A DNA stretch of 64,000 nt. It comes from Paramacrobiotus metropolitanus (Eukaryota > Tardigrada > Eutardigrada > Parachela > Macrobiotidae). This document shows, piece by piece, positions 1 through 12,579 of this stretch. The stretch covers positions 2,480,001-2,544,000 of the forward strand of contig NW_026570225.1 of the NCBI RefSeq assembly GCF_019649055.1. The letters run 5' to 3'. Numbering within the stretch: position 1 is the stretch's first letter; every line of letters begins with the position of its first letter. The position numbers and the translations under genes were made by a program. The notes beneath the pieces were generated by a model. That model was given only the letters and a program-made list of their open reading frames with translations. It was not told the DNA's origin and ran no database searches.

Positions 1-1407
1 AATTTTGTTCAAAGTGTTTTTATCATGCACTTACGCGCAAGGACAGGTCTTACACTCTTTTTAAGCTAGTAGCGCCGGTCGTCCATCGTTCGCACAACAC
101 TCTCCGTCCACACGACATTATGACATCAGGCCACTTGAGTCGGCCGGTGGACGTCGGCATTCGAAGTGTGAATGCTTCTATCCCAGTCAATCCCAGATTC
201 CCCAAGCAAACTACAACACAGTTTCCTCGTACTTAAAGTCACGGGATAAACAACACAACAAATCATGAGTGAGAGTAAATAACTTTGATAAAATAACACT
301 GTTATAACACTTATGGTGTACTACAAAAGTGTTTCTAATATGCATCAGGTTACGGTAGCAGGTTGGTGAGCAAAAAAACATGATCACACCATAATTTATT
401 GCATGAATTAATTACTATAATAGCTGCTCGACGCACAATGAACGGTTAAAGTGTAAATTTTCGAAGCGTATAATTACAAGCAAACGCACGCGGCTGTTGA
501 TTCCTGAGGAGCTGCGAGCAACAGCGGATGCCGGCGAAATGGTATACTACTACTGAACGGCCAATGCGCACAATAAATACCCCTGCCGCTGGTAGTAAAT
601 GGGAATTGGTGCGGCTGCGTGTAACCAAGGACCCAATGATTATCTGTACATCGCTGTTTTTAGTGGCTGAAATCGTTGCCGGCTTTTCTGCTCGTTTTTG
701 GCGCGTAATATGCCGCATGTAGTAACCTGAAAAATCCCTGCTGTTAAAAATAATAAAATACGAATCGTGGCATCAAGCAGTAAGTACAATATGTATTTAC
801 CCATTTACAGGTATAGGAAAGTAGGTATTAGTTAAACGTCTGACGCTATTAAGGTAAGCACAACTGCACAAGCTGTAAATAATTCCAATAATTTCGAAAA
901 ACAATTCATAAGATCATGATTCAGCATTTCGGCTCGCATTCTTCTATGTGCCTAGGAGCGAGATTGTTCAGAAATTAATAATGGCACACTGGCAGTAGGA
1001 AATTGCCTAGCTTGAGTCCATCCGGAAATTTGTTTGCATTTAATCCGCTTAAACATTTTGTGCGAAAAATGAGAAAATGGTAAAACTACGAATCAACCGC
1101 ACTGGACAGCATTGGTAGCTCGATCACTCGTTCACATAACGAGATCCGTGCGGTGGACCTTTATTACGTACTGTAACCGTGCGGTGGACTACAATACTTC
1201 TATACATAATAATGTACAGTCTACAATATACAAGACATACACAGTCTAACACAGAATACACAGTCTACAAGAAAAAAGCCCTTTTTTCTGCAGCTGTTTC
1301 TTTCGAGTATTACAGTGTGTATTTCTAATTTTTAACAGAATGTTGGGATCGACGCAAGCGGTTTTGCATCTCACAGTCAAAGTTATGCAAATGTAGCGAA
1401 TACAGCT
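1..1407. other. AT-rich stretch, no gene recognised
   Basis: Short ORFs of 60-90 codons occur on both strands but none shows a recognisable motif, splice pattern or start context. A short phrase (gtgcggtggac) occurs twice near 1150-1190. I see nothing else I can support. Confidence 0.5.
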
Positions 1408-1564
1408 TAGGACAAAATGGTCGCATACCCAACATCTCCACATTCAGAACGAATGCAGCGCAGTGCACTGTACGACTGAGTTCAAAATATCCGTTTCGTA
1501 CAAGTGCACTGCACTGCCTGCGTACAGAATGCTGGGTATGGGGCTATGCGACCATTTAGTCCTA
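1408..1564. mobile_element. Palindromic MITE with TA target site
   Basis: The ends form an inverted repeat of about 20 bases with one mismatch, GGACWAAATGGTCGCATA, flanked by TA on both sides (1408-1409 and 1563-1564). An inner inverted pair around GCAGTGCACT continues the symmetry, so the 153-bp element can fold almost end to end. No coding capacity. The TA target and short TIR fit a Tc1/mariner-type non-autonomous element; that assignment is inference. Confidence 0.55.
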
Positions 1565-2281
1565 CATTGTAAGCGGTTTGCTTGCACCGGGCTAGTAGAA
1601 TTAAATATCTGAAACATAGTAAATTGTTAACAAACAGCCTTTAATTTTTTAATTTTTTTCACAGTTTTTCAAGGTGAAATTTATTCTAGCGTTTTATATT
1701 CACGAAACCGCTTGGTTCAACCACCTTAAAATGGTACTGTAGATTACAGTACTCCTATCGAAATTTACGGTACCCAAGAATTCATTTATTGCGCATGTTT
1801 TTTTTACGAACACTACCGGTAAGCGAACGAACGCTATCAATAATTCATTCATATTCATTCATACTTATATGTCGGAGTTGCAAGCATCCGCGTAAGGAAG
1901 ACAGTTTTTACGCATCTGCTTACGCAAGAGCTAAAGCGAATTTAGCGAATTTCAAGGCAGACCAATCTGCTTTAGCTTTAGATAGGCAGACTCTAGGACC
2001 GCTAGGTTACATCAACTTATTAAATTAAAGTCGCGAGCGGACGTAGATCAACCCGCAACTTGAGCTTTCATACCGAAGATCAACTATACGGAAGCTGGAC
2101 TGTGCAATCTGAAATAAAGCTACTACTGGCACGGAAGTGACGGAACGTACGAAATCGTATATCACCATCTGACAGCGTTTTGTTTGTTCGGTGCAGGCTT
2201 GCATTGCAGTAGTTGGCACTGGCAGTGGCACTGCAACAGCGGAACACTCGTGTGTCGCTGAGTCGACTATACATCGCCATA
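1565..2281. other. No gene recognised
   Basis: AT-rich DNA with an unremarkable 79-codon open frame (1789-2028). Its residues show no motif and no splice sites frame it. Confidence 0.4.
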
Positions 2282-2620
2282 GGCCCAGACTCCAACTCTG
2301 ACTCTGATTCTGACCACTCAAACTCTGACTCTGACTACTCAAAGTCTGACTCTGACCGCTCAAAGTCTGACTCTGGTTCTGAAGGTTTCTTAGGTTTCTT
2401 AGGTTTCTTGGGTTTCTTAGGTTTCTTAGGTATCTTAAGTTTCTAGGTTCCTTAGTTTTCTCAGGTTTCTGAGGTTGTTTCTTAGGTTTCTTAGGTTCTT
2501 AGGTTTCTTAGGTTTCTAGCTTTCTTAGTTTTCTCAGGTTTCTTAGGTTATTCTTAGGTTATTCAGTCAGAGTCAGAGTTTGAGCAGTCAGAGTCAGAGT
2601 CAGAGCTTGAGCGCGGGCCC
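2282..2620. mobile_element. Foldback element FB-CTCTGA, copy 1
   Basis: The left arm is built of CTCTGA/CTCAAA units starting at GGCCCAGACTCC, and the right arm is the same motif inverted (CAGAGT/TTGAGC units ending in GCGGGCC). The middle is an array of TTTCTTAGG units. Architecture and sequence match copy 2 at 6392-6757. No clean target duplication is visible here, so the ends are less certain than for copy 2. Non-coding; the SDSDSDSK-type open frame through the left arm is a by-product of the repeat. Confidence 0.6.
2382..2570 (+). repeat. TTTCTTAGG minisatellite forming the foldback loop
   Basis: Imperfect tandem TTTCTTAGG units (9-10 bp, with slipped variants) fill the loop of foldback copy 1. 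Related arrays occur at about 6500-6680 and 6868-7015. Confidence 0.75.
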
Positions 2621-5140
2621 AGACGCACATGCTGAAAGACGACGTAAAAGGAATCTGTATATATTAAAAGAATAAGACTTTCAGAATTCCATTTCCATAC
2701 AGTTCGCCAGGACTCTACACTGAACCAAACTTCGATGGCTATATATCATTCGATAGCCCTAAGTTTCTATATTTGCCATCACAAGTCTTTTTTCAAAACA
2801 AAAGTAAGGTTTGAAAGAAAAGTTTAAAAGAACCTAACATGGAAAGTCTATGGGAAAAGTGTAGGACCCACCACTGAAAAACCATCACCCCACCACTGCC
2901 CAGGAGAACAAGGCAATGTTTGACAAAGCAGTGAAAGCACCTAGAAAGGTGCAATGGATGAAGTTTTAAGGCCTATGTATCATTCAAAAGCCCTGAATTT
3001 ATAGATTTTACCTTTAAAGCACGGTTATAGAGGGAAACCAGGATTTGACAAGAAAGTCTCATTTCGAAAGTCTGTAGAACACTAAGAACAGTCGAGGTTC
3101 TCATTTCCAAAACTCAGTTTTTAAAGTACTCGTATCCGCCCTACACAGCGCGGGTTATCAGTCCAAAAGTTACTGTGCTCGCAGCATTTTCGCTACGATG
3201 CAGCAGCTCCACCACAACTGCAAGAAATGATTTTTATAGATACTTTTTCTTCCCGATGTTTTTTTTAATTGTTTAGTAAGTTTGAGCTGAATAGAATAAA
3301 AATACTAAATTTGTAAATCCTAAAATCCTGTGACAGCCGAATTTGCGCAATTTGCTACTCTTTAATTTCATGGGAAAAGCCGCTCGAGGTTTAACTCCTA
3401 CGAGATTCGAAACTCTAATTTTATCAGTTTGTAACAAAAGCAGTCCGCAAAAGTCAAAACGCGCCGAGTTGTGGCGTGATGGACCTCGCGGAGTAGCAAC
3501 CGAGGCAATCTGGGTAACGGTGAAAACGATTTATAAGCATCTTAATTGACATTGTCACTTTATCAAATAAATTAAAAAGTGTTTTAGTGGTAATTACACT
3601 GTTTTGTTTTGAACGCGAAGCATTATAAAAATATTGTACGTAATGTATTCGTATTGATAACAGATAAACGTATCGACAAGGGCACCACCGGTGGTTGACT
3701 GAATAAAGTTATAAAGTTGAATTAAAAGGAAGGCTGATATCTGAAAGGCATACAATGCTTGGAAATAAAAAAATTAAAAAACTGCAAAGCTTTTAATAAG
3801 CTTCTAATTTTATCGGTAGTTGATCTGGAAAAAATGGTTCTACCGGCAAAGCTGAAACCTGAAAAGGATCTGTTTACGGGGAAAAATTTTCATTTTTGAC
3901 GTTATCTCAGGCTTGACAATTCTAACTGAATCTGTAAGTGCAGTCGGCGGGACGAGAAAATATCTACACAGATTGTGTTTTGAAATAGACATTGTAACTG
4001 CGAAGTTGATACGAGTATTTCTCTGTGAAGGTTAATTATCCCACATTTCGCTCTTAGAAGTTATGAAAGCACAGATACATGTCTTCTTGAGTTTTGCAAT
4101 AACTTATGATTTCTCCATCGCTGATTCATTCCGCGCAGTTTGCGCGGGGTCTACTAGTAATTACTATTACCGTATATCGCCGGTTTCAGTGCACTTTATC
4201 ATTGTAATCCTTTTGTTCGCCATACACTAAGCTATTTATGCACAGCTGAAATAAAATATGTAGAGTTGATACATGATTTGGGAGTGATTTCGTTTTCAAC
4301 CCGAGACTGAGAGGACAATCGATTACAGCGAACATCACGTACAGGCTACATCACGTACTCTGTATACGCAGTGTTTACATTGTCCGTATGCCTGTACCGG
4401 AAGTTTGAAGGGAAAATATAAATAATTATATCGAAAAAGTTTTAGACCCGAAATTTCGACCGCCAGATATACTTGTGCGGGTCATCGGGGGTGGGTTTAC
4501 TGATCTACAGATTTGTTCTTAACTTGTTGATGTGCATGCTTTTTATACAAAAGCATGTTCTGGAGGCTTGAGTTTCCGGTGTCGGCGAAATTGTGAACGT
4601 GTCTCACTGGTCAGCCGTTAACATCGGTGCCACCAATGTACAGTAGTGTGCGCAGCCACCATGTAGTGTAGTGGCAGCCAAATGAACGCCCATCGTCTTA
4701 AGTTGGCCAATTGTTTTTTGTGCACATAGGGTACCTAGATTTCTAGAACCTTTAATTATTGATCCATCATTTAGCTTGTGATAATCTTTTCCCCTTGTTG
4801 TTTCACTCGCTCTTCCATTTTGCTATGTATTGACTGCGATGTGTAAGTAATATTGTCATATTCCCTTGTTGTAAAGGGAACACCGCCCGCTGCACGAAGA
4901 CATTACCATACATTACTTTATTTACTAGTACCATAAAATTTTATACGTACTCCGTTGTAACGGCAGCTTAATGAAAAAAAAAACGTTTACTCACATCCTT
5001 AGCCACATGGATTAAGTCAACCAACAAACTTGTAAGTTATAAGTTATAACTTATAACTATCAAGCAACGCCACAAAATTAATGTAAGGATGAAGCATGAA
5101 AATGAGTGATTATTGCTTAGCGCTTGCGTTTCATTATCAG
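2621..5140. other. No gene recognised
   Basis: About 2.5 kb of AT-rich DNA with stop codons in all frames except a few short ORFs. A phrase near 4133-4157 (CAGTTTGCGCGGGGTCTACT) recurs inverted near 35,913-35,935, suggesting a dispersed repeat, but no ends can be defined. A small cluster of TTATAACTTATAA-type palindromes lies at 5030-5062. Confidence 0.45.
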
Positions 5141-5478
5141 TCCCAACAAAAGCCCGTGTAATCCGGAACGTAAAAAGGAGCGCCATCCGACGTCAAGTTC
5201 CAAACTTGCAAAGGCATGTTCCACCGGAAAGACACATCCATCACATTCATTCCTCAGCCTGCGCAATCTGGGAATCTCCATCACAGCATCCTCCATCCAT
5301 ATCACAATCACCAAACAGGAAGAATCGGAAAAACTGTTCCAATACGTATCTATCCCTTTCAAACCTTGCCACACGAACCTCCAGTTGAGTGCGTGATGTA
5401 CCCGAAAACGTTCGATTCGAGTCATGCAACGCATCAGTATAAACAGAAACCAATAAACTCGTACATTGTCACATTATG
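5141..5478 (+). other. Possible terminal exon (weak)
   Basis: A 3' splice-like site (tttcattatcag) ends at 5140. It is followed by about 250 bp open in all three plus frames, slightly GC-richer than its surroundings. One frame runs to a stop at 5477-5479, just before AATAAA at about 5484-5489. No domain is recognisable in any frame, and the reverse strand is also open. Simultaneous opening of several frames reduces the weight of the evidence. It could be a last exon or chance low-stop DNA. Confidence 0.2.
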
Positions 5479-5782
5479 AGCACAGTAAATAAACGCTTGA
5501 TTGCTTAACTTAATGGCAGTGAATTTACTAGGCAGCATAGTCGAATGATCAACACATATATTATAATGAAATTAAACTGGAAAAGATGTTGCGTTGGAGA
5601 TGCGAAGGCGATCGAACGGCGCCCCAGACAGCTATAATCATCCGGCTAGCAGATCACCGTAAGCGGGATAGTGATTGTGAATAATTAAAAAGGGTTTAAA
5701 GCAACAGCATAGTGCAGCTGGACGGCCGGTTAACCTGTTTCCTTCCATGCGAGTATAACTCAGAAGAATACAGTCGACATCG

Positions 5783-6804
<1,022 letters not shown>

Positions 6805-7480
6805 CCCATTTCGCCAACCGGACATTTCGCCAACGGGACATTTCGACAACCGTATTTTACTTACTTTCTTTGGTTTTCTTAGGTTTCTTAGATCTTTCTA
6901 CTTTTCTTAGTCCTCTTAAGGTTTCTTAGATTTTCTTAGGTTTTCCAAGGTTTTCTTAGGTTTCTTAGGTTTTCTTAGGTTTCTTAGTTTTCTTAGGTTC
7001 TTAGATTTTCTTATCTGTAGATATGCTAAAATTTTTTTCAGCTCTCTTAGGTTCTGTTCGTAGGTTTTATTTGCTACTTTTTAAATTTTTCGAACCGTTG
7101 GGCGCGATTCAAGTATTACGTAACGCTAAGGGGTGGGGGTGGTCGTGGGTTTTTGTTACGCCGTGTTACATGGGGTAGGGGTCCAAAACTTTTTGTTACG
7201 TGCGGGCCGACACCCCATAAAAAAACGAAAAAAATTAATATATTTTAATTGAAATTTAATAGGGGGGTGGTCGGGCTCTCTGTTACGTATGCAAATAGGG
7301 GGTCGAAAATTTTGTTATGCGGTGTTACAAGGGGTGGGGGGTGGTCCAAAATCACGAAAAATCGCGTTACGTAATACTTGAATCGCGCCTTGGTGATAAT
7401 TTGGAATCGAACTGCCTTGTAATAATTTCAATTCGAACTGCTGCTGTCTGGTTGGCGAAATGTCCCGTTGGCGAAATGGG
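6805..7480. mobile_element. TIR element with CATTTCGCCAAC subterminal repeats
   Basis: Both ends read inward CCCATTTCGCCAAC, followed by a second iteration of GGACATTTCGCCAAC, giving about 33 bp of inverted terminal sequence built of two 15-bp units. A third degenerate unit (GACATTTCGACAAC) follows on the left. The body holds a TTTCTTAGG-like array (6868-7015) and another MITE (7101-7389). I cannot see a target duplication and do not recognise the superfamily. It abuts the zinc-finger remnant on its left edge. Confidence 0.55.
7101..7389. mobile_element. MITE with 26-bp perfect TIR, nested
   Basis: The left end GGCGCGATTCAAGTATTACG (continuing TAACGC) is repeated perfectly in inverse at the right end, 7364-7389. 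The interior is G-rich (GGGGTGGGGGTGG, GTGTTACA). The possible target duplication is TTG on both sides. The element lies wholly inside the 6805-7480 TIR element, so it is the younger insertion. No ORF. Confidence 0.75.
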
Positions 7481-7589
7481 TGGTAGCCGCAGAAAATACT
7501 TACAACATTGCAGTGCCATCGTTACCAGAAGACGGGCGCAAGCACCACAGGTTCTAATTCCCACAACTGAAAACAGTCAGTTATTTTGG

Positions 7590-7830
7590 CCATCACTGCA
7601 TGACCGTTATTTAAAGAACTCGGCCGACGGCTGGAACAACACACGGGTGAAAGACGTTCCCATGATTTTTACGTCAACGATTGTCACTTGAGATTCAACG
7701 AGGCAGCGCGGCATCTGTTTTGGGAACAATGGACGGAGCAGAAAAGTTTATTGAAATTTTGATGTTGTAAAAATTGTGATGTTTTCCGTTATTGTATAAT
7801 ACGTAATACCTCAAGTAAATAACCATCATT
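7590..7830 (+). pseudogene. 3' fragment of a restriction-like-endonuclease (RLE) LINE
   Basis: Translation around 7683-7730 gives RLSLEIQRGSAASVLGTMD. This matches the C-terminal tail of the large RLE retrotransposon ORF at 53.4-55.5 kb (RLSIEIQRGNAASVLGTMD). Upstream the match continues weakly to about 7620 with a one-base frameshift (7662-7670). Only the extreme 3' end survives, as expected for a 5'-truncated LINE copy. An AT-rich tail follows. Confidence 0.65.
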
Positions 7831-9487
7831 AGTTCCGCGAAGCTTGTCAAAAGTTATTTGCATTCATTGCCTCCAGTGTTTTTATCTAAAAAGCAACTTT
7901 TACAGATTGGCCATGGCCAGTGGTATGCGTGTTTCTCCGTCGCCCAAGTTGATTACAGCGCTGGGAGTTGACAGAATTGACGCGTGCACACATCATTTGC
8001 CCTATTTCCCGTTTAGCTTTTGGTAATCTGACCGGTTTCCGTTTGTGTGTACTTTACTAGGTCTCGGTCTCGATGACTGAAAAACGCTGTGTCACTTTCA
8101 GCGGCACACACTAGTACAACCATGTAATGGGGTATGTAACCGGTCACATTCACCTGAGGGCTGTGCAACTGCACACCATGAATGGGAAATCGGTGTCGAT
8201 TTGAATGGTCATTGCAGGCAATTTGCAGCGCGGAACAGCGCACGAGAAGTGTACTCAGTGTAGCATTCATTTCCGCTGGTAAGCGATTTTAACTGTTCAT
8301 GAACTTATATTTGAAATGTTTTCCCTCTCGTCAAACTAAAAGGCTGTTGCGTATGTGATGCGCGCAGCATTATTATTCTTATAAAAGCTAAAAGCTGTGT
8401 AACTTGCTAGGTGCCGCATACTGCGCATAGCCGGGTGGTAGCCGCATTCCGTTGAGTACGTCCAGTATGTGAGCACTCTGTTGCATGTGTGTGCTTCGGT
8501 AAGTTAAGTGCTGTGGTAGCTTGTCTGATCCGTCCGAACTGATGGTGGTGCCAAAAAACTTCTTACTGAACTGGCTGCTGCGGCATTTTTTTGTCGACGT
8601 ACCGGTTTACAAATCGGCGGGGGCAGGCGTTTCATGGTGAATGACTTTTATTTTCACTCTCAATGCCGCTTCGTTGTTTTCTAAGCCAGTAGAGCAAGTG
8701 TTAGTTTGAGTATCATGCTTCGCGCGAGTTTTCGTTCAACCACCAACTCCTGACAAACAAATTTTTCCGCGCAAAATAATGGAATATTTAAATTTCGACT
8801 GCGGAACAGAAAACGTGAACAGGTAAAGTCTAATATGTCTATTTTGTCTGACGCGTAATTAGTACGCTAGAGATAATCTAATTGCTTTTGATTGTTCCTT
8901 TTCTAGCCGATCAGACTAATTTTCGCCGGCTGCTGCGCCAACCTTGCCGCTCACTGGATTCAGATTACTAGTGCTTTATGACAAGGCGCATACTACGACC
9001 ACATCCGCCCTGAGGTCAGCCTGTACTTAATAATACAACTATTGTTTGAATCTTAGTTCTTTTTGAGAATTTGAAAAACATCGAATTAAAGGACTCAGAT
9101 TTAGGGTCTCTAAGAAACAAACCCAGATTAGAATAAAACGGTAGATTTCCTGGTTGAAACGGTCTTATTTACTTATGGTTTGGTAGGAATTAATTTTAGT
9201 AGTAATTTTGTTATGGGGAAGGCTCCGCACACCACGTTTCACCACCAAAGTCTCCGCACACCACGAAACACCACCGCCAGGCTCCGCACACCCCTTTTTA
9301 TTATTTTTTAATTTTTTTACAAAAACCACTTAAATCTCCTGACACCACCAAGAGCAGAGTGCACAACACCCGAGTTCTGCATACCACTGTTTTGAACGAA
9401 AATCAAGCAATTGTTAAATACGGGCGGAAAAAAGACCGCTCTTTTGTCTCGGTCTGGCTGAGGGCTCCCCTTTTTTGATACAACTCG
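7831..9487. other. No gene recognised; short CTCCGCACACC repeats
   Basis: Mostly unremarkable DNA. Near 9218-9292 the phrase CTCCGCACACCACG recurs three times with variations. No ORF shows a domain. Confidence 0.4.
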
Positions 9488-9795
9488 TTAGCCACCGCTT
9501 CCGTTATAGTTAGCGATTTTTTCGGTTTTATTCGTTCGGCCGCCCGGCGCCCTGCCGGGACGGTGTTTGAGTTTTTGCACACGTTTAGCTTCGAATGATG
9601 TTATTACCCACTCCCTCAAGGTCTTTCCAGAAAAGGTACTCTCCTGTGGGTCAATTCTAGTGAGCAGCTCGTGCGCCAACGCTAAAACGTAAAGGGCACA
9701 GTCGATTCCGTGGTTTTGGACAGCCTTGTAGCTAACCGTAATCCGCTTTTCCGGCAGTAAGAAGTACGCGACATTTTTTAGTATGACGATCGATC
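9488..9795 (-). pseudogene. C-terminal fragment of an Ulp1/SENP-like C48 cysteine protease
   Basis: The minus strand is open from about 9795 to a stop at 9488. It reads SIVILKNVAYFLLPEKR, a short strand, then AVQNHGIDCALYVLALAHELL. The QNxGxDC arrangement (oxyanion Gln and catalytic Cys) followed by a hydrophobic helix is the hallmark of C48 desumoylating/deubiquitinating proteases (family knowledge). The catalytic His/Asp half, expected upstream, is absent: the open frame ends about 30 bp before a hAT-like element beginning at 9826. After the helix the sequence becomes a basic tail (GRAPGGRTNKTEK). Such domains occur in host genes and are also carried by several transposon families. I cannot tell which this is. 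Gene fragment. Confidence 0.6.
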
Positions 9796-9825
9796 AAGAA
9801 CGATTTTTAGATTAAAAGTATCGCA

Positions 9826-11161
9826 CAGACCTGGGCAGTTATAACTTAACTCATAACTTAACGCGAGTTATTTTCAAGTTATCGAGTTATAACGTAACCC
9901 TGAAGCGTAACTCGCTAGAACGAAAACTTAACTCTAACGTAACTCGAAAACATTTTAACGCAACGTAACTGTAGCGTAACTCTGTCGTTTCAAGTTACTA
10001 ATAAAATCATTAGCTCAAAAGTATAGAAAATACGAGTATTAAAATGGAAATTATTTTCGACTTGGGTTGCACTGACTTTCGGTACTTCTACAAGCAGGCA
10101 CAAATAAAACAGTTCCAGCTGTTGTAGTACACGACGACCGCCATAGGCACTGGCCACCATGGTTTTTTATCGGTTTTATACTGACGTCTGTGCGATGTGC
10201 ATTAATCGAATATTAGCGGCGTCCGCCAGTACACTGCATTCCAGTCGAGTCTTTCGGCTACTAAAAATATGTGTGCCAACTGTGCTGCGTACTGGGCAGC
10301 ACCTGCAGGTTCGGTATTTTTCGGAAGCCTACAGTTTCATAACTTTCGTTGAACCTGTTCAGGTTATAGCATAAAAAAAAGCAAAACAAAATCTTGTAGA
10401 GAACAGAAAGTTTGCAAGTAAAAAGATTTCGAAGAAACGAGATCTCAGATATTAATTGCTTTTCATAAACTGATTGCGCTGAGCATACAAGCTTATGGCA
10501 AACTGCCCCATACAGGAGTATGCTAAACGGAAAAAGCGTAAGAGCGTTGATATCTCGTTTCTCCTTAAACTTTTATTTACAAACTTTCTATTTTCCACAA
10601 TGAAAAACTTTTCTGCACTTTTTAGCTATAGTGTGAACAGACTGAATGTGACTGAAGACTTTCTAGAGGGACGTATCACATACGTATTAGTGTTATTTAA
10701 AAATGTAATACAGTAAGCAATTTTCGGTAAAATATGCAAACAGTGAAGCGAAAAGCAAGATTTTCAAATCTGACGCAGCACCCGTGGGTGAAATGCACTA
10801 ACGAGAACTTCTTCATATCACCCGAGCGTGCATTTGCTTCGCAGTTCGCACACTCATTTTAAAAAATACTAAAGAGCTTTCTTGGCATGTAGAGGGGCAT
10901 ATGCTGTACGGATGGGAATTTTAAGAATCAGCTATTTTGCAGAGTTAATAACGATCTGTGTTGCAAATCTGATAATAGTAATACCGGTAAGAGATTACTT
11001 GAAAATTATTGATAAAGTAAAGATTTTTTATTGTAGCGTAACTCGCGTTATAACTCATAACTCCAGTTAATTTGAATAGCGTAACTCGTAGCGTAACTCG
11101 CGCGCTGCAGTTAACTCGCAACTCTAACTATGGGTCAAATTTCCATAACTGCCCAGGTCTG
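9826..11161. mobile_element. hAT-like element, CAGACCTGGGCAG ends, long copy
   Basis: Termini are CAGACCTGGGCAGTTAT at the left and the inverse at the right (ends CAGGTCTG at 11161). Subterminal regions on both sides are packed with short GTAACTCG / CGAGTTAC iterations (9835-9985 and 11030-11130), probably transposase-binding repeats. About 1 kb of interior has only short ORFs with no recognisable transposase. A 279-bp relative with the same ends lies at 32,597-32,875. No clear target duplication here. Confidence 0.65.
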
Positions 11162-12575
11162 GACTGCACCACTGCAACTCAGCCGACTGTGCATTGCTAG
11201 CTATAATGTGTGTGCCGTTTTGATGGGGTTTTTTGTTACGTATGAGCAAATACAGATATTAAATGCAGTTTTATTGTCAAATGTCTTCCGTGTGCTCGTG
11301 CAACTGCGGATAAATCCTTAAAAATAAAACCGCAATTCTGTCTCCAAGGTGCCGGGCATGTGCAGTGGATCGGATCGGCGGCACTGGAAGAAAGCTGCTT
11401 TTGTGCTGGGGAGTGGGGACACATTAACTATGGTCAAACAGATTTATATAAAAAGCACTTATTAAAGCACGCAAATGTTTTTTTTCTGACCTTCATTTGC
11501 TTATCAGGTAAAATTACAGACAACAGCTTTCTAGATCGCTGTTGATGATTTTCGGCAGTGTTGTTTTTTTATGCATATTTCATAGCTTGTATGTTCTTGC
11601 AAAACCACGACGATTCATTCGAGTTAGAAACATCTTGGAAGTAAAGTCTCATTAGAAATCGGTGTTTTTGCGTTATGAGTATGTAGTAACATACATCATA
11701 TATCAGTTTCTCGTTTTTTTTACTGTAAGGAACTGCACTGTGCAACTGTGCTTGGCCGGTGCGCCGAATAACAGACTCGCCGGTGCACGAGTAATTCTCG
11801 TGAAACCGGCAAACAAAGTTTTTGAAGCAGATTTCTAACCAACACCATAAAAGCTTTTAAGATCAATTTTGTTTCTGAAAGGGCAATGTGCTAGCTACAT
11901 TTTAAAGTTAAAATCTGCATTTTTTTATGCAACCTGTTATGCAGCCAAAAATTTTATCCGAAAATACTGTACTCAAAAATACCAAATAAAAAACCGGCAT
12001 TTTTTTGGAAAAGTCATAATTTGTCATGACTGCATAACTCGCTTAGGGTATGGAGCATGTCCGCACCAGGTTTTCTGGAGTTTCTTAAATTATCCTTGCG
12101 ATTCGTTTAGATTTCTGCTGTTTTTTACGTTTTCTTATGTCACCAGATTGTTGTCAGCACAGTGTCGGTGTTCAACAAACTGTCGTTCAGCATTTTGTCG
12201 ATAATTATTATCGAGTTGTCTTTTCAGCAAATTGACGGGTAAACAATTTGTCGATCAGCAAAAAGACGTTAGCAATTTGTCGGTCAGCAAAACTGTCGGT
12301 GTGCCCTCACTGCTAAATTGCTAATCCGCCTTTGTTTTTTCCAATGCTTGTTCAAGATGTGTGTTTTTCCCACCATGTTTTTCCCACAGTTTTCCAGGAT
12401 ATGAGAAATTTCTCATCACTACCACGCCCTTTTGAGTTTCGATTATGGCCTTTCCCATCTTATAAAATGATATGCGCTAATCCATTACCGAGCTGTAACT
12501 TTGCCTGTGACGAATCGTTAAAAATGCGAAAATTAACGAAGTGAACAGATGTTATTATTGTTCGACAAAACGGTC
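11162..12575. other. No gene; degenerate TTTGTCG repeats
   Basis: From about 12,150 to 12,305, roughly 15-20-bp units around TTTGTCGxTCAGCAAA recur five or six times, with strong divergence. The rest shows no supported feature. Confidence 0.4.
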
Positions 12576-12579
12576 TTAA

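Noticed and set aside
2213-2446. Open frame with long Ser-Asp repeats, like an SD-rich surface protein
   Set aside because: It is the CTCTGA arm of a foldback element read through. The same frame appears in copy 2 inside a zinc finger.
5113-5479. Confident call of a gene at this multi-frame open patch
   Set aside because: All three plus frames and minus frames are open and no motif is present. Kept only as a weak possible exon.
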